64,000 bases of DNA from Rugalucina vietnamica (lineage: Eukaryota > Mollusca > Bivalvia > Lucinida > Lucinidae). The notes under the pieces were generated by a model. That model made no database searches. It saw nothing but the letters and a program-made list of their open reading frames with translations, and was not told the origin of the DNA. How positions within the stretch are numbered: position 1 is the first letter of the stretch; the number at the start of each line of letters is the position of its first letter. The DNA is taken from assembly GCA_964017185.1 (NCBI GenBank), contig OZ024874.1, positions 54,030,856 through 54,094,855 on the forward strand, in the 5' to 3' direction. Positions 56,703 through 64,000 of this stretch are shown here, one piece after another. Both the position numbers and the translations under genes were made by a program.

Positions 56703-58113
56703 GAACCATTACAAACGGTTCAGAGCACATGTTCAAAAGAGCATCAGAGATGCATATTGGAAGCATGTTACCAATATCTTCTCGTTAGAAAATGATAGCC
56801 CTGATCCCGACTGTCCCCGGAAAAATGAGAAGGCAAAAAAGTTTTGGTCATTTGTCAAGTCCCTTAAAAAAGACGCGTCTGGGATCAATACCCTTAGAGA
56901 AAACGGAATTTTGAAGACTGACACCTTGGATAAGGCCAACATTTGTAATAGGCAGTTTCAGTCAGCCTTCACTCGCGAAACAAATGATGAAATCCCCTCC
57001 AAAGGCACAAGTCCTTTCACCGCCATGGGTGAAATTACAGTTGACCCCAAGGGGGTCACTAAACTGTTGAATAATTTGAATATACATAAGGCGCCTGGGC
57101 CAGATGGCCTGAGTGCTAGGGTGTTGAAAGGATGTAGTTCTGAAATTGCTCCTATCCTAGCCTGTATCTACAATGAGTCGCTTGCTCAGGGTGCTGTACC
57201 AGATGATTGGCGACAGGCAAATGTAGCCCCGGTATTTAAGAAAGGTGAGAAATATGATGCAGCTAACTATCGACCGGTGTCGCTTACTTGCATCTGTTGC
57301 AAAACTCTAGAGCATATAATAGTCAGCAAAATAAACAAGCACCTGGCCCTTGAAAACATCCTTGCTGATTGTCAACATGGGTTCCGATGTCAAAGGTCTT
57401 GCGAAACCCAGTTAGTTCAGTTTTATCATGACTTAGTTAGTAATCTGGATCGAGCTGTGAACAGCGGGCATAAGCAAACAGACGTGATTGTCATGGATTT
57501 CGCTAAGGCCTTTGACAAGGTCCCACATAAAAGGTTATTATACAAACTTGACTTTTACGGGATTAGAGGATCCACACATAAGTGGATCGACTCGTGGCTC
57601 TCTGAGCGCTCTCAAAAAGTGGTATTAGATGGCCGAGCCTCAGATCCAGTCCCGGTTCTATCTGGTGTCCCGCAAGGATCGGTCTTGGGACCGGTCCTAT
57701 TTCTTATTTTCATCAATGATCTTCCGGAAAATATCAGGTCATCTGTTCGGCTATTTGCTGATGATTGTGTTTTGTACAGGAATATCAAGTCTCCTTTGGA
57801 TTGTCACATTTTGCAAGATGACCTGAATAGCTTGGCCAAATGGGAAACGGATAGGCAAATGAAATTTAATGTTAGCAAATGTCATTCAATGAGGGTGACT
57901 CGGCTACACCCAAGCAATCACATACAGTTCAGCTACACACTGCACAAGCAAATATTAGAACAGGTTCAGTCCGCTAAATACCTAGGTTTAACTATCACAG
58001 ACAACCTTGATTGGGGTCAACATATTTCGGAAATTACATGCAAGGCAACTAAGACTTTGGGCTTTCTTCGGCGCAATTTGGCATTGGCACCTGAGGTGAT
58101 GATCAGAAATTGA
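56703..58113 (+). pseudogene. LINE fragment: reverse transcriptase part of ORF2
   Basis: It continues the frame of 51005-51453 (KNHYKRFRAHVQKSIRDAYW) into a CR1/Jockey-type RT: HKAPGPDGLSARVLKG, NYRPVSLTCICCKTLEH, VIVMDFAKAFDKVPHK, GVPQGSVLGPVLF and LFADDCVLYRN, then YLGLTITDNLDWG. The nominal first ten residues of the open frame come from the inserted element, not the LINE. The frame stops after MIRN where the family normally continues, followed by short ATCAGT repeats, so the copy is also 3' truncated. Confidence 0.88.
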
Positions 58114-58544
58114 TCGACTCAGTATCAGTATCAGTATCAGAAGATAGATAGATGCGCTATGATAAGAAGTCGCCACGATCGAGACTGCTTGCTAGATATT
58201 TAACGCTTTTTGACAGGGAGTGTCAACAATGGATAAATTAAATTGTTTGCGGTGAACTGTCTAGTCAACATAACCGGGTTCACTAGTTTTTATTTAGCGC
58301 TTTATGTGACAAAACGCGTAATTGAGAGAGAGCAGTCGATCATGGGACCTTTTCCAATAATGTTTGTTAAAAAGCATACATGTTTCAAGAGACCGAACTC
58401 TTGGGAGTGTCAGTCTTTTTAACACTATCACCTCTGATTTTATCTTTTTCCGTACACTTTATGCACCAGGCTTTAAGACGCAATCAACCTGCACGTAATC
58501 CTCGCGAGGGGGTGTTGCAGTATATAAAGAAAGAAAGGCCGATC
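58114..58544. other. no gene seen
   Basis: It begins with ATCAGT and GATA micro-repeats at the truncated LINE end, then unremarkable sequence. Confidence 0.5.
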
Positions 58545-59109
58545 GAAAGGTGTCTGGATGTTTCGCAACCTGGTTCGTTCGCACTTAGTCCGTTCGCTAC
58601 CTCCCATTGGTCCGTTCTCTACTCGGTATTTTTCGCACCTTATCGACCATAGTCGGTTCGCTACCACGATGTTTTTCGCGGCTTCCCGCCCATTATTCAC
58701 TCACTACTGAACCTCACAACTTCCCGCCAATTATGACCGTTAATTATTCACTCACTACCAAACTTCATTGTTGCTTAGCCTACGCACGGGTAGGACATTT
58801 AAATCTTAAAATGATGGTTTTTAAATAATTCAAATTTAGGATGTTTATATATTAATGTTTTGTCTTTGATATATTTGAAACATAATATAACATAAATTTT
58901 ATTCATGACTAAATAAAAGCATAACAAGCTCATCGTCTTCATATACAATACAAAATAAAACTATATATTTTAAACTAATGGGGAAACGGAAATATTACAT
59001 GCAAAGAAAGTTACAGGCAGACAGCAGCACCGTAAATGCAATACGGGTAAGGAACCTTTCAATACGAAAACACACGGTCCTCGCAATGTACAGATATTTT
59101 TCGTCAGTA

Positions 59110-59240
59110 AAAAAAAATGAAAATTTCATTAGCCTCGGCGAGGCGGTTCTAATGAGTACCCATAATCATGTTTTTGGTTAGAAATATGTAAACCTCTGTA
59201 AATCCCACTTTTTCTATATGAAATGGGGTTCAAGGGGTAT
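59110..59240. repeat. GAACCGCC-family palindrome, degenerate copy
   Basis: GCCTCGGCGAGGCGGTTCTA and ACCCATAATCATGTTTTTGG are present, with the left arm mostly lost. Downstream AAACCTCTGTAAATCCCAC resembles the flank of copy 2. Confidence 0.65.
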
Positions 59241-59357
59241 TTAATATATGCACATGTTAGCGTAATGTATCGCGCTTTATTTTTATGATAGTACGATTTT
59301 TTTCAAAGTTTCAAACGAAAACAAATAGTTTTGATACATGACAAAACCAACAATTTG

Positions 59358-59560
59358 GGTTTCCGACCAGGTCCGACACAAACCAGGCTGTACAGTGACA
59401 GCAACAAGCTAGAAGCTTGAAATTTTGGATATACATAAGAGCAGGGGAATAGTACTCTCTGTGTGGCGAAAGCAAAGGCGCTGATCAGCTACCACACTGC
59501 TGATCCGCTGCGTCTTTGTTTTCGCATATGCAAATCGTTTGTTTTCTCATGCGAAGGCTA
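59358..59560. mobile_element. GAGCCG-type foldback MITE, decayed copy 3
   Basis: It keeps GACCAGGTCCGACACAAACC, CAAGCTAGAAGCTTGAAATT and GCAAAGGCGCTGATCAGCT, but the inner hairpin and both ends have decayed. Confidence 0.7.
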
Positions 59561-59942
59561 AAATTTATTTATTTATTTATTTATGTTTTATTTTGTTCTT
59601 TCGTTCGTTCGTTCGTTCATTCAATTATTTGATTCCCTATATTTTATAGTAAATATATGCTAAATTACATTTCTTCCCCTTTTAAGATGTTTTAATCAAT
59701 GCTCATGTTTGAAGCTTTTTATTCGGAGAATCATAATGTACATTTCTTTTTAATATATTTTATGTTAAAATTATAATCTCAATCAGCAGATTTCATCTTT
59801 AAATTGTCTATGAAAATAGTAGAAAAATTAAACTAAATAAATATAATTGTCTACATTGTGTGTTTAAATATGTTTGTATGTAGATAATTGTTACCTCTAA
59901 TTACCCTTTTAGGCTCCACCGATCATTATTTTATGTGTATTC

Positions 59943-62914
59943 TGAATCTGAATCTGAATCTGAATAGTTTACTGGTGACACGCCAAATGACATTATTTCA
60001 CCAGGGGGTTCGGATGGGGGAGAGATTAGTCCCTTGAACGCACGAGTGAAGCGAACTTGGACACACAGTCATCAGACATTTCAGCAGAGGAGATAAGTGA
60101 ATCAGGGAGGTCATTCCAGTCCCTGATAGTCTGTGGAAAGAAACTACTTTTGTATGCTTCTTTGCTAACTGAAGGTATCTGAAAAGCCAAAGAGTGTTGA
60201 TTTCTACAACGCCTATTCTTTGGGATAAGGTCATCTGTGGGTATTCTGGCTTTACCCTTTAGACCTTTGTATAGCAATATAAGTCTACTATCCTTCCTCC
60301 TTTTCTTAAGAGATTCCCATTTCAGTTGACTTAAAATGCCAGTCATGCTCCCAGTTTCAAAAACATAATTTCCCGTCACAAACCTTGCCGCACGATTTTG
60401 GACCTTTTCCAGTTCTTCCTGGAGGCCATGAGTGTGAGGGTCCCAAACTGAGCTTCCATATTCCAAGACCGGCCGCACCAGTCCTTTATAAGCTGCTTCT
60501 TTCACATCTGGGGGACAAGAATACAAATTTCTCCTCAAGAATCCGAGAGTTCTGTTAGCCTTTGTACAAACATTGGAAATATGAGTATTCCATTTCAAAT
60601 CATTTGTGATAGTTACACCCAGGTATTTTATGCTTTCAACGTTTTCCAGTACAGTGCCCTCAAGGGTGTAGTTAGCCTGTATCTTACTAGACCGTTTATT
60701 TGTCAGCTGCATCATGTTGCATTTGACGGGTTGAAATCTCATTCCCCATTTCCTAGCCCAACTGCCTAAACGATCAATGTCTCTCTGAAGTTTCAATGTA
60801 TCCTCTTCATTCTTGATTTCACGATAGCAAACACAATCATCAGCAAAGAGTCTTATTTCAGACTCAATGTCTGCTGAGATGTCATTTATATACAAGGAAA
60901 ACAGCAAGGGGCCGAGAACGGTGCCCTGAGGGACACCCGACACAACTGGAGCCCAATCAGATTTAATACCATTAACCACTACCCTTTGTTGTCTGAAACA
61001 AAGGAAAGCATTTATCCAATTCAGTGTTGTTCCACCTATTCCATAGCTAAACAATTTGCTTTTAAGGAGTTCATGGGGAGGAGTATCGAAAGCCTTTTCA
61101 AAATCGAGTATAAAAGTGTCGACCTGGCCTTTTTTGTCTAAGATTTTGGCCCAGTCATTTATCACTGTAGTCAACTGAGTTTCACAGCTATGCCATTTCC
61201 TAAATGCGTGTTGCCTGTCCGACAAGAGTTCATGTTCATCAAGATGGGCCATAATATTTGAGCATACAATATGTTCAAGAAGCTTACAAGGAATGCATGT
61301 CAAAGAAACAGGGCGGTAATTGCGGGCAAGTGACCTGTCGCCCTTCTTAAACAGGGGGCAAATATTAGCAAGAGACCATTCTTTAGGAATTTCACCTGTA
61401 TCAATTGACTGCTGGAAGAGATGGGCGAATACCGGCCCTAATTCCATAGCCAGTTCCTTTAGGACTCTGGGATGAAGCTCATCAGGCCCTAAGGCTTTAG
61501 ACGGGTTTAGACCTTTGAGAAGTTTGGTCACCCCTTCCTTTGTGACCACAATATCATGCATGAATGGGGCAGATCTATCCATAAGAGGGACCTGTTTGTA
61601 TTCACTTTTAGTGAAAACATCCGAGAACTGACCATTAAATTCTTCCGCCTTCTCAAATTCGGATTGTGCAATTCCACTGCCATTTCTCTTTTTCAACGGG
61701 GGAATACCTTGGGTATCTTTTTTCTGACTGTTTATGTACCTGTAAAAATCTCTAGGATTAGCCTTAACATCTCCTACCAAGTTGTTCACGTAAAGATCAT
61801 GCTGCTTCCTGATATCAGCTTTGATCTCTTTCCGTAAAGATTCAAATTTAGATCTAAATTTTGCACTACCAGTCTTTTTAGCTTTTGCATGAGTTGCATT
61901 TTTTCTGCGAATCTTCCTTCTTATTTCAGGTGTTATCCAAGGGACAGACGAAACTGAGCGACTAGTTTTTGAGGGGATATGTTTATCTGCCGATTCCTGT
62001 ATGAATGATGTAATGAGATTGAAATTTTCCTGGACCGACCGAGTATCTGAGTAACCGTTGAAGTATCTTTCCTTTGCAAATTTAAGTGTTTCTGCTCTCA
62101 TAGATTCATAATCACCTTTCTGATAACGATACACTTTTCTCCTAGGTTTCTTTATAGGGGGGATAGCAATTTTCAATGTGCCAGAAACAATGTCATGATC
62201 ACTGAGCTTATCCGGGGAATGAATGTCTGCAAACTGACCAGGAAGAGAGGTCAAAATTAAGTCCAAAGTATTTCTTTCTCTGGTGGGGAAATTGACTAAT
62301 TGTTCCAAACCATGGTCATTCATGATATCTATCAAAATCTGACCCTCTGTCTGACTCAATGATGACCCAGATTTGCTGAGTCTGTCCGGCCATACAATAT
62401 CTCTAAAATTAAAATCACCTAAAACGTGAATTAAGGGGGGTTTGTTGCCTTTGTTAATATTTTTGATTTTGTCAAGCTGTTCTCTAAATAAATTGTCAAA
62501 CTTTTCCAGGGAATTCAATAAGTCATTTCCATTGTCCGAAACTGGTAAATGACCATCGACAGGTGGTCGATACCAGCTAGCCACAAAGTGAGTTTTCTTA
62601 TTTACAAAGAGTTTGACCCAAACTGACTCTGAGTCATTGTCCAATTCTGTGAGGGGCATGTGTGGGATGTCCTTGTGTACAAGAAGCATAACACCACCAC
62701 CATTTAAGGTTCTATCCTTTCTGTACACGCTGTATGGAAAGGATTCCGGAAATAATTCGGACGTTAATATGGAATTGTCAATTTTTGTCTCCTGAATCGC
62801 CAAAATCTTAGATTGATGAAAATCAATGAAGGCCAACAACTCAAGTTTTTTGCCTCTTATACTGTTTATGTTGATACTGGAAAATTTCAGACCACTAATA
62901 AAACTGTTAGACCA
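59943..62914 (-). mobile_element. CR1/Jockey-like LINE, nearly complete ORF2
   Basis: The element runs on the minus strand from an open EN-RT frame to a 3' tail of repeated ATTCAG units. A short 3' UTR (about 80 bp) separates the stop from the tail. The short-repeat tail is typical of CR1-type LINEs. No ORF1 is visible, and the 5' end stops just before the EN domain at a tandemly doubled 20-bp stretch, so it is 5' truncated. It lies inside a larger unit bounded by inverted TTCGCTACC arrays. Confidence 0.85.
60026..62914 (-). CDS. LINE ORF2: AP endonuclease + reverse transcriptase
   Basis: The frame is uninterrupted for about 960 codons. Upstream of the usual ORF call it opens at 62914 and reads FSSININSIRGKKLELLAF, the start of an EN domain. 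EN motifs are AIQETKID, GGGVMLLVHKD, SWYRPP, LGDFNFRD and LSDHDIV. RT motifs are GPDELHPRVLKE, YRPVSLTCIPCK, FILDFEKAFDTPPHE, GVPQGTVLGPLLF and the catalytic LFADDCVCY (about residue 663 from 62839), followed by LGVTITNDLKW and the usual C-terminal region. The protein would nick target DNA and prime reverse transcription of its own RNA. Lack of any stop suggests a fairly recent insertion. Confidence 0.92.
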   Translation of the reverse strand, partial: WSNSFISGLKFSSININSIRGKKLELLAFIDFHQSKILAIQETKIDNSILTSELFPESFPYSVYRKDRTLNGGGVMLLVHKDIPHMPLTELDNDSESVWVKLFVNKKTHFVASWYRPPVDGHLPVSDNGNDLLNSLEKFDNLFREQLDKIKNINKGNKPPLIHVLGDFNFRDIVWPDRLSKSGSSLSQTEGQILIDIMNDHGLEQLVNFPTRERNTLDLILTSLPGQFADIHSPDKLSDHDIVSGTLKIAIPPIKKPRRKVYRYQKGDYESMRAETLKFAKERYFNGYSDTRSVQENFNLITSFIQESADKHIPSKTSRSVSSVPWITPEIRRKIRRKNATHAKAKKTGSAKFRSKFESLRKEIKADIRKQHDLYVNNLVGDVKANPRDFYRYINSQKKDTQGIPPLKKRNGSGIAQSEFEKAEEFNGQFSDVFTKSEYKQVPLMDRSAPFMHDIVVTKEGVTKLLKGLNPSKALGPDELHPRVLKELAMELGPVFAHLFQQSIDTGEIPKEWSLANICPLFKKGDRSLARNYRPVSLTCIPCKLLEHIVCSNIMAHLDEHELLSDRQHAFRKWHSCETQLTTVINDWAKILDKKGQVDTFILDFEKAFDTPPHELLKSKLFSYGIGGTTLNWINAFLCFRQQRVVVNGIKSDWAPVVSGVPQGTVLGPLLFSLYINDISADIESEIRLFADDCVCYREIKNEEDTLKLQRDIDRLGSWARKWGMRFQPVKCNMMQLTNKRSSKIQANYTLEGTVLENVESIKYLGVTITNDLKWNTHISNVCTKANRTLGFLRRNLYSCPPDVKEAAYKGLVRPVLEYGSSVWDPHTHGLQEELEKVQNRAARFVTGNYVFETGSMTGILSQLKWESLKKRRKDSRLILLYKGLKGKARIPTDDLIPKNRRCRNQHSLAFQIPSVSKEAYKSSFFPQTIRDWNDLPDSLISSAEMSDDCVSKFASLVRSRD

Positions 62915-63240
62915 CTAATAAAACTGTTTAAAGTATTAAACCATATTTATGAATATAGTTTATAAAATTTCTGTTGTGCATATTTGCATGACTTCTATTT
63001 CATGAAATAAAATTAAATTTGATATATATTTCTAATATGACTTCACTATCACTTCTATTACCTATTATTTACATTTTAGAAAATCAGGTAGCGAAAATGT
63101 CAGGTAGCGAACATGTACAGGTAGCGAACATGTACAGGTAGCGAAAGTGTTGGTAGCGAACAGGTCAGGTAGCGAACAGGTATAGGGTGCGAACAGGAAG
63201 GTCGCGAATCGACCATAAATCCGATCGAAACACCACAGGA

Positions 63241-63760
63241 ACGAAATGACTTGGACGTTGGATTTTTTAATAAAGTTTGTGAGAAAAAAAAAACAAAAAG
63301 TGGAAATCTGACATTAAAATGAAATTAATCCTTAAATATATTAAAACGTTATACAATTATTATAAAGGATTAATATTTATGTGCCGATCTGGATGTAGTT
63401 CTGCTTTATTTTTAAGAAAGACCGAAAATATTGATATAATGGATTGTCATAGGTTTTCGCGACTCAGGTTAGTTTGATAATGGTTTCATTTCTAAGCCCA
63501 AAAATGTTATAGAAGCATAGTGTAATAGTTGCCCCAGTTCTCGTGGCACTAATAATTCATAGGCTATTTCATGATCTTATCGTAAATAAATATGTGGCCA
63601 GTCCCACCGATCCAATAATTTGATTAACGCCAGATAGGTCTGTAAGTAACTACAGTAGAGTCTATATTTATGGTATTTATTGGAAATTGAGGTCTCGGCT
63701 AGGTTGTCAAAGCAGTAATTGATAAAGTTTGAAAACATTTGAGCAAATATCCAATATAAT
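63241..63760. other. no gene seen
   Basis: AT-rich spacer between the foldback border and a SINE. Confidence 0.5.
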
Positions 63761-63929
63761 TGGTTGATTGGGGTTTAACGTCCCATCAACAGCTTAGGTC
63801 ATATGGAGACGGGACCTCTGGTTCTGACCTTGGTTTATAGTCCCATCCGATGGACTGGAGAAGCCCGGGATCGAACCTGTGACCCCTGGTTTACAAGGCG
63901 AGTAACATAACCACTGCACCACGGAGGCT
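63761..63929 (-). mobile_element. tRNA-derived SINE
   Basis: On the minus strand it starts GCCTCCGTGGTGCAGTGGTT (A-box region), has a B box GGTTCGATCCC, and ends with GGGACGTTAAACCCCAATCA. The last block is what I recall as a common 3' region of molluscan SINEs. A tRNA gene is excluded by the long unrelated tail. Confidence 0.75.
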
Positions 63930-64000
63930 TCTCATATATCCAATATGTCCAAGATCATGTTTTTTCATAAAGCAATAGCTTAATACATTAACGTTACAAC

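Larger units (their letters stand above)
58545..63240. mobile_element. possible foldback unit with inverted TTCGCTACC arrays
   Basis: The left border (58545-58680) has CGATCGAAAGGTG then repeated GTTCGCTACC/TTCGCACC words; the right border (63085-63240) has the inverse GGTAGCGAAC/GGTGCGAAC words and ends CGATCGAAACACC. The interior carries a LINE, a GAACCGCC-type palindrome and a GAGCCG-type relic. Confidence 0.6.

Overview
The window looks like intron- and repeat-rich invertebrate nuclear DNA, most likely from a mollusc and probably a bivalve. The evidence is an AT-rich composition, one multi-exon gene of extracellular cysteine-rich modules like those of molluscan GRL101-type receptors, tRNA-derived SINEs ending in a GTTTAACGTCCC-type block, CR1/Jockey-like LINEs, Penelope-like retroelements (PLEs), and many short foldback elements. 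The species is inferred from these features and was not tested.

Host gene: twelve exons on the minus strand (40210 down to 7784) can be joined with canonical AG/GT borders and matching phases into one 1,776-nt (592-codon) open reading frame. Both ends are missing: there is no start, signal peptide, stop or transmembrane part. In order it encodes a C-type lectin domain (exons 1-3), a linker with a degenerate LDLa repeat (exon 4), an LDLa repeat split by a 25-nt micro-exon (exons 5-6), two LDLa repeats (exons 7-8), a beta-rich cysteine-containing region that could be a jelly-roll (exons 8-10), a four-cysteine LDLa-like module (exon 11) and a sixth LDLa repeat (exon 12). The order resembles the ectodomain of GRL101-like LDLa/LRR receptors, but the leucine-rich and seven-helix parts, if present, lie outside what I can see.

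Mobile DNA fills most of the rest. (1) At least twelve pieces of one PLE-like family, most sharing a 3' end with a TTCCCAC/GTGGGAA hairpin; the fullest (27686-29157) keeps RT motifs but has frame breaks and an internal deletion. (2) Two LINE families: a nearly complete 2.9-kb minus copy with a long intact EN-RT frame (59943-62914), a truncated relative (8165-9480), a small fragment (34320-34555), and a second family whose EN and RT halves (51005-51453, 56703-58113) are separated by a 5.2-kb insertion. (3) Hammerhead-ribozyme motifs at 34799, 43556, 47031 and 47404 (and a half motif at 40740), two of them in ~200-bp direct repeats like retrozymes. (4) TA-flanked mariner-like and other foldback elements, minisatellite arrays with short terminal inverted repeats, and large microsatellites.

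Nesting is heavy: a TA-flanked foldback sits in a hammerhead unit, a PLE piece in a mariner-like copy, a PLE piece in a LINE relic, and a minisatellite element in a CGTACG-rich element. No operon, CRISPR or bacterial-type system is present.
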